Source: Candidatus Chloroploca mongolica
Lineage (GTDB): Bacteria > Chloroflexota > Chloroflexia > Chloroflexales > Chloroflexaceae
Direction of reading: 5' to 3'
Assembly: GCF_004762035.2 (NCBI RefSeq)
Contig: NZ_SIJK02000026.1
Location: 1 to 64,000 of the forward strand
Length of the DNA stretch: 64,000 nt
Part shown: positions 17,076 through 26,190 of the stretch, piece by piece
How the letters are laid out: every line of letters begins with the position of its first letter
Position numbering within the stretch: the stretch's first letter is position 1
Notes under the pieces: generated by a model
Seen by the model: only the letters and a program-made list of their open reading frames with translations
Told to the model about the DNA's origin: nothing
The model's database searches: none
Program-made: the position numbers and the translations under genes

Positions 17076-17135
17076 GTACAACGCTGGCTATTGTAACATG
17101 ACCACCTATCCATGTCAAATTGTCGGCAGCGTGCA

Positions 17136-18647
17136 TCACTGCTCATCCTCGGTATGCACAGCCAACCGTCGCGCTTTACCCAGCAACAACGCCTCGGCCG
17201 CCTCGCGGTCGCGATCGGGGCCGTTGCAATAACTTGCGCGCAGGTTCACTGGCAGATCCGGGACAATGCCCATCCCTTCGATTGGACGACCATCAGTGCG
17301 CCGAAAGTCAGCCGTCGAGAAACGCACAAACGCCCCACCGGTCAGATCAAAGCGAACCGGGTTACCCGACCCGCCACCCGTTGGACGCCCGACGGTAGTG
17401 GCTCGCCCTGAGTCAACCAGCGCCACGACAAATTGCTCGGTTGTGCTAAAACTTCGCTCATCAATCAGTACGGCAACTGGCCCATGATAGATCGGTGCCC
17501 GCGGCGTCAGGCGAAAACTGATCCCAGGAAGCCAGCCGCGCTGCGGCATACGCCCAGCAAAGTGGTCACGCCCATAGGTAAATGGCGCATCGAGCAAACG
17601 CGCCGCCATCTGGTCGGCGAGCAACTGGTTGCCCCCGCCATTGCCCCGCACATCAATGATGAGCCCGGGGGCCGCAAAGAGATCGTTCAACGCTGCATCA
17701 AAGGCCGCAACTAAATCGTCGTCACTCCAAAAGGCGTTGATTTTGATCAGGCCAAGGCCTGAAGGCAAGCGCTCGGTCTGAATGGCAGGGGGACGCTCAC
17801 GTGAACCCGACGCGGCTGAGGCTGCCGTCTCGGGTTGCTGGATCAGCGCGACCGTCTGCGGCTGACCGTTGGCATCAAGCACCGTGACCTCCATCTGCGG
17901 CACCGTACTGCTCAACACATTGAACGCGGCCAGCGCACGACGATTGTGCGGGGTACTACTGGCAGTCAGAATAGCGGGCACTGCATCCAAGACCTCTTCA
18001 AGCGGGCGGCCATCAACGGCCACCAGCACGGCGCACGGCTCCAGACCCGCTTGCCGGGCCGCCTGGCTCACCTGATCAACCACAACCTCTGCGCCCATCA
18101 CCCGAGCCGTACCAAAAAAGATCCGTCCCTGCTGGCGCGCCGGCGATTGAAGATTGGTGTGGCCGTCTTGCAACTCAGCCAGCATCTCAGCCACCAATTT
18201 CCAGTAGGCCGCGTCATCAGAAGCATCCGCAACCTGCGGCGCATAACGCTGATAGGCCTCGTCCCAGGCGACGCCTTTCAGGGCAAAATACGGGTAGTAT
18301 GCATCCATCGCCCGCCAGAGCCGGTCGAAATTGGCCTGGCGGTCACTCGTGGCGGGGAACACGATATTCAATCGATAGAGTGGGAGCAGCACCGCAGCGG
18401 CCCATCCAAGCACAAGCAATCCGTGCAACAGCCACAAGACCCACCGTTGACGCCGACGCGCCTCAGGTGACTTCGCTTGTTGCCACCAGCGCAACCAGCC
18501 AAACATCAATCCGACCACCACCCCAACCAGCACCGCTATCGGCCAACGACCGGCGAACGGCCCCCAGATCAGCATCCCACTTCCGAGACTCGCAAACAAA
18601 GGATGGGCGACCAAACCAATCCGCTCGAACAAGCGTAGCTGTTTCAT
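17136..18647 (-). CDS. Membrane-anchored S41 family peptidase
   Basis: 503 residues from ATG 18647 (MKQLRLFERI); longer in-frame starts lack a ribosome binding site. Three or four hydrophobic helices occupy about residues 10-100, followed by an extracytoplasmic region. MLAELQDGHTNLQSPA is the S41/tricorn core entry motif. A PDZ-like segment follows (GLEPCAVLVAVDGRPLEEVL), then GLIKINAFW, LIIDVRGNGGGN, and VLIDERSFSTTEQFVVALVD, which holds the catalytic Ser (SFSTTE). GMGIVPDLPV ends the domain. It probably trims exported or membrane proteins. It is transcribed toward the tRNA genes. Confidence 0.85.
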   Translation of the reverse strand: MKQLRLFERIGLVAHPLFASLGSGMLIWGPFAGRWPIAVLVGVVVGLMFGWLRWWQQAKSPEARRRQRWVLWLLHGLLVLGWAAAVLLPLYRLNIVFPATSDRQANFDRLWRAMDAYYPYFALKGVAWDEAYQRYAPQVADASDDAAYWKLVAEMLAELQDGHTNLQSPARQQGRIFFGTARVMGAEVVVDQVSQAARQAGLEPCAVLVAVDGRPLEEVLDAVPAILTASSTPHNRRALAAFNVLSSTVPQMEVTVLDANGQPQTVALIQQPETAASAASGSRERPPAIQTERLPSGLGLIKINAFWSDDDLVAAFDAALNDLFAAPGLIIDVRGNGGGNQLLADQMAARLLDAPFTYGRDHFAGRMPQRGWLPGISFRLTPRAPIYHGPVAVLIDERSFSTTEQFVVALVDSGRATTVGRPTGGGSGNPVRFDLTGGAFVRFSTADFRRTDGRPIEGMGIVPDLPVNLRASYCNGPDRDREAAEALLLGKARRLAVHTEDEQ

Positions 18648-18925
18648 CCTAGACTCTTGAACTCCTTCGCAATGCAGCAAGCGCAGCTTGTAAGCATGTA
18701 GCCATATTGTAGTCTGGCTATCGGCAGAATGCATCGGTCAGGTGAACGATGCCGTCCAGGTCAAGAGATCAGGCATCTGGCTAGGACTGGCGTTTGCCCC
18801 AGCCCCAGCCAGTTCGTAGGAGCTTACGTGGGTGGATGCGGCTAGACCCAATACCTTGCCCCAAGGCCCAGAGATATGCTATGCTTGCCCGCAGCAATGC
18901 CTACTATTGAACCAGAGGCCAAGCA

Positions 18926-19624
18926 ATGCCGACGATGTATGAGATCTACGCCCAGTTCGCCCCCGAGTACGATGCGCTGGTGACCCATGAGGATTATCAG
19001 GGTCAGTTGAAGGACACCTTACATAGCCTCTATGATATTACGAACAAAGATGTGGTTGAGTTTGGCGTTGGCACAGGCCGAGTGACGGCCATGTTGGTCG
19101 AAAAAGCCAGGCACATCACCTGTTGTGATCGTTCGCCCCATATGCTGGCCTATGCCCAGCAGAAGTTGCAGGCCTATGCCGACAAACTCGCGTTTGTACA
19201 GCGCGATAACCTGGAACTGAACCGGGTTGAAGGCCAGGTTGACTGCGTGATCGAGGGGTGGAGCTTTGGGCATACGGTGCTTGATCATCCTGATACGATG
19301 GACGACGTGATTGATCACCTCGTGGCAGCGTGCGCTTCGCTTGTGCGTCCCGGTGGCGTGGTAATCCTGATCGAAACAATGGGTACCATGGTCGAAGACC
19401 CGGCCCCCCCGCTCGCCGAACTCGCCCACTTCTATGCGCGGCTCCGTGACCAGCACGGCTTTGCCGAACACGTGATCCGCACCGATTATGCCTTTGCTGA
19501 TGATGAAGAGGCCGCCAAGATCATGGGCTTCTTTTTTGGCGAAGAGATGCGCGAACAGATCCTCACCACCCGTCAAGCCATCATTAAAGAGTATACCGGG
19601 GTGTGGATCAAAACGATCACCTGA
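18926..19624 (+). CDS. Class I SAM-dependent methyltransferase
   Basis: 232 residues; AGAGG lies eight bases before ATG 18926. Motif I is VVEFGVGTGRVTAML. The acidic end of strand 2 is ITCCDRSPHML, and VDCVIEGWSFGH and RPGGVVILIETMGT complete the Rossmann core. It transfers methyl groups from S-adenosylmethionine to an unknown small molecule; there is no RNA- or DNA-specific motif. It is followed by a MITE and then an SCP2 protein on the same strand. Confidence 0.82.
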   Translation: MPTMYEIYAQFAPEYDALVTHEDYQGQLKDTLHSLYDITNKDVVEFGVGTGRVTAMLVEKARHITCCDRSPHMLAYAQQKLQAYADKLAFVQRDNLELNRVEGQVDCVIEGWSFGHTVLDHPDTMDDVIDHLVAACASLVRPGGVVILIETMGTMVEDPAPPLAELAHFYARLRDQHGFAEHVIRTDYAFADDEEAAKIMGFFFGEEMREQILTTRQAIIKEYTGVWIKTIT

Positions 19625-19798
19625 CTAACGCACCAGGACTTTTGCAAAGTCGTTGGGCTTGCGCCCCAAACCCCAGTTTTTGGTTCGTGTTGGCGGCTTC
19701 GCCGCCAACACGAACCAAAAAACATCTCCGGGAGTGGCGAAGCCGCTCCACACCCCACCGCCGGAGGCGAACTTTGCAAAAGCCCTGACTGACGCACC
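19623..19798. mobile_element. MITE family D with 12-bp target-site duplication
   Basis: The element is 19635-19786 (152 bp). Its terminal inverted repeats are AGGACTTTTGCAAAG (19635) and CTTTGCAAAAGCCCT (ending 19786), one mismatch. The interior contains a GGCGGCTTCGCCGCC palindrome within mirrored TTGGTTCGTGTT arms. The flanks GACTAACGCACC (19623-19634) and GACTGACGCACC (19787-19798) match at 11 of 12: a clear target duplication. A related but decayed copy is at about 41.48-41.65 kb. Confidence 0.82.
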
Positions 19799-19869
19799 GC
19801 GTTACTTGCGTAAGCGCCGATTTCCTGCTATGATTCAGCCTATCTATACTTTACCCCATGGAGAGGCTG

Positions 19870-20301
19870 ATGACATACTTCAAAGACGAAGCCGAGTTGC
19901 AGCAGGTTCTCGGCCAACTGTACGATCTGGTCAAGACCGATGCCCGCGTTGGGCCACGAATCTGCGAGGGAAAAATCGTGATTCAGTTCCGCTATGAAGA
20001 ACCATTCGGCATAGCGACGATTGATGCAGCCCATCCACCAACCCAACCAGGGGCTTACTGTGATGTTCACTGGGGCGAGGTTGATCTCAAACCTGACGTG
20101 ACAATGTCGATGAAGGCGGATATTGCCCATCAGTTCTGGCACGGCAAGATCAACTTGATGGCAGCCCTCACCCGTAAGCAGATCATTGCCAAAGGGCCCA
20201 TTCCCAAGATTCTGAAGTTGCTCCCAGCAGTTGAACCCGTCTACAAGATGTATCCCAAGATGCTGCGCGAGATCGGCCGTGAGGATATCGCGCTCAAGTA
20301 G
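19870..20301 (+). CDS. SCP2 sterol-binding domain protein
   Basis: 143 residues from ATG 19870 (MTYFKDEAEL), with GGAGAGG just upstream; the frame begins 12 bases earlier at an ATG inside that site. The pattern matches the SCP2 fold: a hydrophobic sheet with KIVIQFRYEEPFGIATID, the polar strand PDVTMSMKADIAHQFWHGKI, and LMAALTRKQIIAKGPIPKIL. Such proteins bind lipids or acyl chains in a hydrophobic tunnel. Whether it works with the upstream methyltransferase is unknown. Confidence 0.8.
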   Translation: MTYFKDEAELQQVLGQLYDLVKTDARVGPRICEGKIVIQFRYEEPFGIATIDAAHPPTQPGAYCDVHWGEVDLKPDVTMSMKADIAHQFWHGKINLMAALTRKQIIAKGPIPKILKLLPAVEPVYKMYPKMLREIGREDIALK

Positions 20302-20343
20302 GCGAGCGTCAATCCTTCTTTACGTCCCGGTGCTGACACACGG

Positions 20344-20985
20344 ATGCAGTGCGGGCGACCTTTCGGGCATATGCCGAGCAATAGCGAGATGTATGAACGC
20401 GGCGCCCGCGACGCCGAGTTTGATGAATTAGATCTCTTTTATTACCAACATTACTACTACTATCGCCAGGGGTATAACCAGGCCCGCAAGCAGAGTACGA
20501 CGCGGGGCACGGTCTCCCCTGCGATGGTAGTAGTCTTTGTTGTGCTGATCGCGCTTAGTCTGGTGGCTGGGGGTGTCTGGTGGTTTTCGGAACGCAGTAC
20601 GCGCCCTAGTCAGGCTGGCGTTGAAGCAACCCTTATTGCTACCGCAACAGTTGTTGAACGCCCTACCAGTCGCCCTATCCCACAACCGACGGTCCTCCCT
20701 CCTGCGGCACTCGTCCCAGAGCCAGAACCTGAACTGGTGCTGGCCGTCGGACGTACGGCACGGATCGTCAATCTCAATGGCACGATGTTGCGCGCACGCG
20801 CAAGCCCCGGGTTGACCGAAGTGGTCGCACGGCTCCCTGATGCAAGTGAAGTTACACTGGTCGAAGGCCCGGTTGAGGCCGATGGGTATGTCTGGTGGCG
20901 CGTTGAAGCCGCCGCCGGCACCGGATGGGTCGCCCAGGGTTCGCCGGAAGGAACCGTCTTTCTCGAACCTCTGCCGCTCAATTGA
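20344..20985 (+). CDS. Single-pass membrane protein with extracytoplasmic SH3-like domain
   Basis: Up to 213 residues. The N-terminal cytoplasmic part has an unusual tyrosine run (LFYYQHYYYYRQGY) and is followed by one membrane helix (MVVVFVVLIALSLVAGGVWW). Then come a Pro-rich spacer (PTSRPIPQPTVLPPAALVPE) and a bacterial SH3 domain at about 145-205 (VNLNGTMLRARASPGLTEVV, WWRVEAAAGTGWVAQGS). Such domains bind cell-wall peptides or act in envelope sensing. Alternative starts at ATG 20371 or 20389 are possible; none has a strong ribosome binding site. It ends 14 bases before the glycosyltransferase. Confidence 0.75.
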   Translation: MQCGRPFGHMPSNSEMYERGARDAEFDELDLFYYQHYYYYRQGYNQARKQSTTRGTVSPAMVVVFVVLIALSLVAGGVWWFSERSTRPSQAGVEATLIATATVVERPTSRPIPQPTVLPPAALVPEPEPELVLAVGRTARIVNLNGTMLRARASPGLTEVVARLPDASEVTLVEGPVEADGYVWWRVEAAAGTGWVAQGSPEGTVFLEPLPLN

Positions 20986-20999
20986 TCACGAGTGGGTCT

Positions 21000-22046
21000 A
21001 TGAAGTTGATTGTGCAAATTCCTGCGCTGAATGAGCGTGAGACCATCGCCGCAGTCATTGCCGATGTGCCGCGCACGATCCCCGGGATCAGTGCGGTCGA
21101 GGTGCTCGTCATTGATGATGGCTGTACTGATGATACGGTCACGGTGGCGCTGCGCGCCGGGGCCGACCACGTGGTGCGCCATACGGCCAATAAGGGGCTT
21201 GCCAATGCCTATCAGACGGGCATTGATACGGCCCTCCGCCTCGGGGCCGATCTTATTGTCAATACGGATGCCGATCATCAGTACCCGGGCCACGAGATCA
21301 CCACCCTTGTGCAACCGATTATTCAAGGAAGGGCTGATATTGTCGTCGGCGACCGACAGGTGCAGCATATTGAACATTTTTCGCCACTCAAGAAGACCTT
21401 GCAACACCTCGGCAGTTCGGTGGTGCGCTGGGCCTCTGAGACTGATGTGCCCGATACGGTCAGTGGTTTCCGGGCGCTGAGCCGTGAAGCCGCCCTGCGG
21501 ACGTTTGTCACGACTGACTTCTCTTACACCATCGAAGCGCTGATTCAGGCGGGCAAACGCCGTCTGACGATTGTCGCTGTCCCAATTACGACCAATTATG
21601 TCGAGCGCCCCTCGCGTTTGCATCGCGGCAATTGGAATTTCATCAAGCGCCAGGCCGCGATCATTGCCCGTACCTATGCCACGCACGAGCCGCTCAAGGT
21701 CTTTAGTTACCTGGCCGCTTTTCTCTTTACCCCTGGTGCCCTGCTGCTGATCTGGGCCTTCTATATCTTCATTGGTCGCCGGATGGAGTGGTTCGTCCAG
21801 TCGCGCTCCAACGACCAGTCGCTGCTCGTTGGCGGCATTCTCGTCTTAATGGCGCTCTTTGTCTTCCTGATCGGCCTGCTGGCCGATCTGGTTGGGGGCG
21901 TCCGCCGGATTCAACAAGAGGTGCTCTATCGCGTACGTACGATTCAGGTGGATGATGAAGCATGGCGGCGGAACGCGAGCGCCCGCCTCGATGCGCTCGA
22001 AACCGCGTTGACCGAAGAGAGTGCCCCGACCGCGCCAAAAACGTAA
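21000..22046 (+). CDS. GT2 family glycosyltransferase, polyprenyl-phosphate sugar transferase-like
   Basis: 348 residues from ATG 21000. The GT-A catalytic domain fills 1-235: IVQIPALNERETIAAVIADV, VLVIDDGCTDDT, GLANAYQTGI, and the DxD-type metal site VNTDADHQYPG. Two C-terminal membrane helices follow (LFTPGALLLIWAFYIFIG and GGILVLMALFVFLIGLLADL), then a short coiled tail. This is the layout of dolichol/undecaprenyl-phosphate glycosyltransferases that load sugars onto a lipid carrier at the inner membrane. The nearby envelope SH3 protein fits a cell-surface role. The substrate is unknown. Confidence 0.85.
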   Translation: MKLIVQIPALNERETIAAVIADVPRTIPGISAVEVLVIDDGCTDDTVTVALRAGADHVVRHTANKGLANAYQTGIDTALRLGADLIVNTDADHQYPGHEITTLVQPIIQGRADIVVGDRQVQHIEHFSPLKKTLQHLGSSVVRWASETDVPDTVSGFRALSREAALRTFVTTDFSYTIEALIQAGKRRLTIVAVPITTNYVERPSRLHRGNWNFIKRQAAIIARTYATHEPLKVFSYLAAFLFTPGALLLIWAFYIFIGRRMEWFVQSRSNDQSLLVGGILVLMALFVFLIGLLADLVGGVRRIQQEVLYRVRTIQVDDEAWRRNASARLDALETALTEESAPTAPKT

Positions 22047-22049
22047 TGA

Positions 22050-22163
22050 CCGGCGTTGTAACGCCGGCCATTCCCTCTAAGCTACTGCTATTACCGATCA
22101 AGCTACTGCAACGTCGATGGTGTTGGCCCACAAAAGCCAGTTATCCTGGCCTTTTGTGGGTCA
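22050..22163. terminator. Two hairpins between convergent glycosyltransferase and sucC
   Basis: GGCCGGCGTTACAACGCCGG-type pairing occurs at 22051-22068 (CCGGCGTT/AACGCCGG). A longer interrupted stem lies at about 22121-22163, where GTTGGCCCACAAAAG pairs with CTTTTGTGGGTCAAC. The second has T-rich arms on both strands and probably ends transcription from both sides. Confidence 0.6.
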
Positions 22164-22170
22164 ACAGGAT

Positions 22171-23313
22171 CTACGCGGCAGCCTGCGCAGCCTCAACGGC
22201 TTTCTGGGCTGCTTCGGCGAGTGACGTGGCTGGGATTAACTGTGACTCGGCCAGGAGACGCAACCCCTCTTCTTGATTGGTACCAGTCAGGCGTGCAATC
22301 AGCGGGATAGAGGTGGGGACTTCTTCGAGGGCGGCAATAATGCCACGGGCCACTTCGTCAACACGGGTAATGCCACCAAAGATATTGAACATCACCGCCT
22401 TGACATTGGGATCAGCGAGAATGATCGCAAGCGCCGTGCGGACTTTGTTTTTATCGGCGCCACCACCGATATCAAGAAAATTCGCCGGTTCACCGCCATA
22501 GAGCTTGACCACATCCATCGTCGCCATCGCGAGACCAGCCCCATTGACCATGCACCCGATCGAACCATCAAGCTTGATAAAGGTAATATCGGCGGCCCGG
22601 GCAAGCTGTTCGGCTTCCGGCTCATCAGAGGTGTCACGCATCGCTTCAAGCTCAGGATGCCGGAAGAGTGCGCTATCGTCAATCAACACTTTTGAGTCAA
22701 GGGCAAGCAGACTGCCATCATCACGAATCACCAGGGGGTTGATTTCGACCAGTGACGCATCGCTCTTGACAAACGTCTGATAGAGCGCGGTCGCGATCTG
22801 GGCAAACTGACGCGCCTGCTTGCCATCAGTCAGGCCAATCGCAAACGCCAGTTCACGCGCCTGATACTCTTGCAAGCCAAGCTGTGGATGTGCCGGAAGC
22901 TTGATAATCGCCTCGGGATTCGTACGGGCAACTTCCTCGATCTCCACCCCACCCTCAGCCGAGGCAATCATCACCACGCGCTTGGTCGCACGATCAAGAA
23001 TCGCACTGAGATAGATCTCTTTCTGATAGCTAATCGCCTCAGCCACCAGCACCTTCTCGACCGTCAAACCTTTGATATCCATACCAAGAATCTGGCTGGC
23101 AACCTGTTCGGCGTCAGCAGGTGTATCAGCGAGCTTCACACCCCCGGCCTTGCCACGGCCACCCACAAAGACCTGGGCCTTGATCACCACGCGACGACCG
23201 AGTTCTTCGGCGATCGTGCGCGCCTCAGCCGCCGTCGTCGCGACACCACCTCCGGTAACGGGAATGCCATGCTGCGCCAGCAGGGCTCGGGCCTGGTACT
23301 CGTGCAATTTCAT
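22171..23313 (-). CDS. sucC: Succinyl-CoA synthetase beta subunit (ADP-forming)
   Basis: 380 residues from ATG 23313 ([16 protein letters not shown]), the standard SucC start, with GGAG upstream. An ATP-grasp domain covers 1-235 with [37 protein letters not shown] and LVEINPLV. The CoA-ligase flavodoxin-like domain has [27 protein letters not shown] and [11 protein letters not shown]. It forms succinate and ATP from succinyl-CoA in the TCA cycle, or the reverse in carboxylation pathways. The partner sucD is not in the window, which is less usual than a sucCD pair. Confidence 0.95.
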   Translation of the reverse strand: MKLHEYQARALLAQHGIPVTGGGVATTAAEARTIAEELGRRVVIKAQVFVGGRGKAGGVKLADTPADAEQVASQILGMDIKGLTVEKVLVAEAISYQKEIYLSAILDRATKRVVMIASAEGGVEIEEVARTNPEAIIKLPAHPQLGLQEYQARELAFAIGLTDGKQARQFAQIATALYQTFVKSDASLVEINPLVIRDDGSLLALDSKVLIDDSALFRHPELEAMRDTSDEPEAEQLARAADITFIKLDGSIGCMVNGAGLAMATMDVVKLYGGEPANFLDIGGGADKNKVRTALAIILADPNVKAVMFNIFGGITRVDEVARGIIAALEEVPTSIPLIARLTGTNQEEGLRLLAESQLIPATSLAEAAQKAVEAAQAAA

Positions 23314-23450
23314 ATGAATTCTCCACGACACTGAGCGAGACCATCGGAAGCACGTGCTTGCGGTTAGCGTATAGATACCGCTTATCTATAATATGCATTC
23401 CAGATTGACCGCTTGCACGTGCTATCGTAGCATATACCACAAAGCGATGT

Positions 23451-23509
23451 CAAACCTTTGCGCCTTTGCGCCTTTGCGTCAAAATAGCCGCCTTATTTGC
23501 AAGATATTC
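23451..23509. repeat. Half copy of MITE family A downstream of purA
   Basis: On the minus strand the sequence begins AATATCTTGCAAATAAGGCGG, like the left end of family A, then TTTTGACGCAAAGGCGCAAAGG units. The right half of the element is absent. It touches the purA stop region. Confidence 0.6.
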
Positions 23510-23512
23510 GCG

Positions 23513-24805
23513 CTAAAAGACTTCGGCGGCAATGATAGTCTGTTCGCGGTCAGGGCCAACCGAGACGATACCGAGACGGGCACCGATCAACTGGCAGAGC
23601 CGGGACACATAGGCTTGCGCGGCATCGGGGAGGTCGTGGAAGTGCCGTACGTGCGTCGTCGGCGTCATCCAACCCGGCATCTCTTCATAGATCGGCTCGA
23701 CCTGGCCCAACACAGCCACCGTCGCTGGCGGATAATCGAGTTGTGTCTCGTGCAATTGATAGCCCGTACAGATTCTGATGGTCGGTGCGGTATCGAGCAC
23801 ATCAAGTTTGGTAATCGCGACCGTATCAATGCCATTGATCTGCGTGGCATAGCGCGCCAACACGGCATCAAACCAGCCGACGCGACGCAGACGACCGGTT
23901 GTCACACCGATTTCAGCCCACGGTGTACCGATCTGGCGCAGAATATCGGCTTCAGGGCCATCAACTTCGGTTGGAAAGGGACCCTCGCCAACCCGTGTCG
24001 TATACGCCTTAAAGACCCCGATCACCGAGTCGAGTTGGGTTGGACCAATGCCAGCGCCCTGGCAGGCCCCGGCGGCCCCTGGGGGCGAAGAGGTGACATA
24101 GGGGTACGTGCCGTGATCAATATCGAGCAAGGTTCCCTGCGCACCTTCAAGCAAAACCGGCAGATCTTTTTCGAGCGCACGGTGGATAATCGGATGCACG
24201 TCGGTAATATGCTCGACGAGTTGGCGACCAAACTCGAGGTAGCGCAGATACGTATCGTGGAGCGAGATAGGCTTGACATTGTAGAGCCGGGTCAAGATCC
24301 GATTCTTTTCTTCAAGCACAGCGGTCAAACGGTTGAGCAGCGTCTCTTCGTGCAACAAATCACCGATGCGAATCCCGGTACGACTCATTTTATCAGCATA
24401 GGCGGGGCCAATCCCACGCCCGGTTGTCCCAATCTTCCCGACACCACGGGCATCTTCCTGCAACTGATCAAGCAACATATGGTACGGCATCACCACGTGG
24501 GCGCGCTCGCTCACAAAAAGCTTGGCGGTACTGACCCCCGACGCGTCGAGACCGGCGATCTCTTTGATCAGCGCTTCGGGGTCAATGACAACCCCCGAGC
24601 CAATGACATTGACAATGCCAGGATCAAAGATACCCGAAGGTACGAGGTGTAGCTTGAAGGTACCCAGATGATTTACGACCGTATGGCCGGCGTTATTCCC
24701 CCCACCATAACGGATCACCAGGCGCGCTTTGTTGGCCAGGAGATCGACCAGGTGGCCTTTACCTTCATCGCCCCACTGGGCACCAATGAGCGCTACAACG
24801 GGCAT
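23513..24805 (-). CDS. purA: Adenylosuccinate synthetase
   Basis: 430 residues, full length. GAQWGDEGKGHLVDLLA is the GTP-binding and catalytic-Asp motif, RYGGGNNAGHTVV holds the catalytic His, and GTTGRGIGPAYADK and QGTLLDIDHGTYPYVTSS are classic PurA signatures. TTGRLRRVGWFDAV lines the base-binding pocket. The enzyme condenses IMP and aspartate with GTP to adenylosuccinate, the first committed step to AMP. It has the same orientation as argD upstream (62-base gap) and may be co-transcribed. Confidence 0.96.
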   Translation of the reverse strand: MPVVALIGAQWGDEGKGHLVDLLANKARLVIRYGGGNNAGHTVVNHLGTFKLHLVPSGIFDPGIVNVIGSGVVIDPEALIKEIAGLDASGVSTAKLFVSERAHVVMPYHMLLDQLQEDARGVGKIGTTGRGIGPAYADKMSRTGIRIGDLLHEETLLNRLTAVLEEKNRILTRLYNVKPISLHDTYLRYLEFGRQLVEHITDVHPIIHRALEKDLPVLLEGAQGTLLDIDHGTYPYVTSSPPGAAGACQGAGIGPTQLDSVIGVFKAYTTRVGEGPFPTEVDGPEADILRQIGTPWAEIGVTTGRLRRVGWFDAVLARYATQINGIDTVAITKLDVLDTAPTIRICTGYQLHETQLDYPPATVAVLGQVEPIYEEMPGWMTPTTHVRHFHDLPDAAQAYVSRLCQLIGARLGIVSVGPDREQTIIAAEVF

Positions 24806-24867
24806 ATGCGTTCCCTTTCAAGCTGAGCTAGCGTTGGGTAGATTGTACCATATGGTGCTTGACTGGC

Positions 24868-26067
24868 TTACACAAGCGCCCGTCGCAGGATGGTCAAGGC
24901 CTCGTCAATATGGGCTGTTTCGGTAATTAACGGGGGTACCAGACGGAGAATGTCGTCGCCCGCGGTGGCAACGAGCAAGCCCTGTTGCTGGGCTATTTCC
25001 CGTACCGGCGCAGCAGGAACATTGAGTTGAACACCGCGCATCAGGCCACGTCCACGGAGTTCACGTACCTGGCCAGGCAGATCGGCCGCGAGATCCTGCA
25101 ATGACTCGTCAAGGTAGCTTGACACCTCACGGACATGGCTCAGAAAGGCGGGATCGTTGATGCGCTTGAAGACGACGCTGCCAACAGCAGTAGCCAGAGG
25201 ATTGCCGCCGAAGGTGGTGCCATGATCGCCAACATGGATCGTATCGGCGACCTGCTGACCAAGCAAGATGGCCCCGATCGGCAAGCCACCGGCAAGCGGT
25301 TTGGCAAGCGTCATCAGATCAGGCCGTACGCCCGAAGGCTCGTGCGCCCAGAGCGTCCCGGTACGACCCATGCCACACTGGATCTCATCAAAGATCAAGA
25401 GGGCGTGGTAGCGGTCACAGAGTTCGCGCACCCCCTGGAGAAACGCAGTATCGGCAACCCGCAGGCCACCTTCGCCCTGTACCGGCTCGAGGATCACGGC
25501 ACAGACATCGTCGCCCATCACCGCTTCAACCGAGGCCAGGTCATTGTAGGTAGCAAAGCGACCCCCAGGCATCACCGGCATAAAGGGTTCACGATACTTC
25601 TCGCGCGCTGTCACCGCAAGCGCACCCATCGTGCGCCCATGAAACGAGCCATCAAAAGCAACAATCGCCGTTTTACCTTCGCCATAATGCTCACGAGCAT
25701 AACGACGGGCAAATTTGAGGGACCCCTCGATCACCTCGGCCCCGCTATTGCCAAAAAAGACCCGGTCAAGACCCGGGCTATGCTCCACCAGCAACCGGGC
25801 CAACTCGCCTGCCGGGGCTGTATGATAGAGATTCGAGACATGGATCAACCTGGCCGCCTGTTCGGCGATAGCACTGGTCACCTCAGGATCGCCATAGCCG
25901 AGCGCATTGACCGCAATGCCGGCCACAAAATCGAGATACCGCCGCCCTTCGGTATCAAAAAGATAGACCCCTTCACCACGCTCGAGGACAAAATCAGGCT
26001 TGACATAGGTCTGCAAAATGTACTCATGATCGGCCTGAATGACCCCTGCTGTCGCATCAGTTGACAT
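24868..26067 (-). CDS. argD: Acetylornithine (or related) aminotransferase, class III
   Basis: 399 residues; GAGGAG lies six bases before ATG 26067. It is a class III PLP transaminase: VYLFDTEGRRYLDFVAGIAV, FFGNSGAEVIEGSLKFAR, FDGSFHGRTMGALAVT, ILEPVQGEGG, IFDEIQCGMGRTG with the cofactor Asp, and LAKPLAGGLPIGA with the Schiff-base Lys. Length and motifs fit ArgD (N-acetylornithine to N-acetylglutamate semialdehyde, arginine synthesis). Related ornithine or GABA transaminases cannot be excluded without a tree. Confidence 0.85.
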   Translation of the reverse strand: MSTDATAGVIQADHEYILQTYVKPDFVLERGEGVYLFDTEGRRYLDFVAGIAVNALGYGDPEVTSAIAEQAARLIHVSNLYHTAPAGELARLLVEHSPGLDRVFFGNSGAEVIEGSLKFARRYAREHYGEGKTAIVAFDGSFHGRTMGALAVTAREKYREPFMPVMPGGRFATYNDLASVEAVMGDDVCAVILEPVQGEGGLRVADTAFLQGVRELCDRYHALLIFDEIQCGMGRTGTLWAHEPSGVRPDLMTLAKPLAGGLPIGAILLGQQVADTIHVGDHGTTFGGNPLATAVGSVVFKRINDPAFLSHVREVSSYLDESLQDLAADLPGQVRELRGRGLMRGVQLNVPAAPVREIAQQQGLLVATAGDDILRLVPPLITETAHIDEALTILRRALV

Positions 26068-26190
26068 ACGCTACTCCTCGCAATAAGGCAGGATGATGTA
26101 TGACGACGATTATAGCACTCTGTCATGGTATAATGCGCCAGCAATATGTACCATGTGCCGTCCCGCACCGACGGGCGCAGGAGGCTCTGC

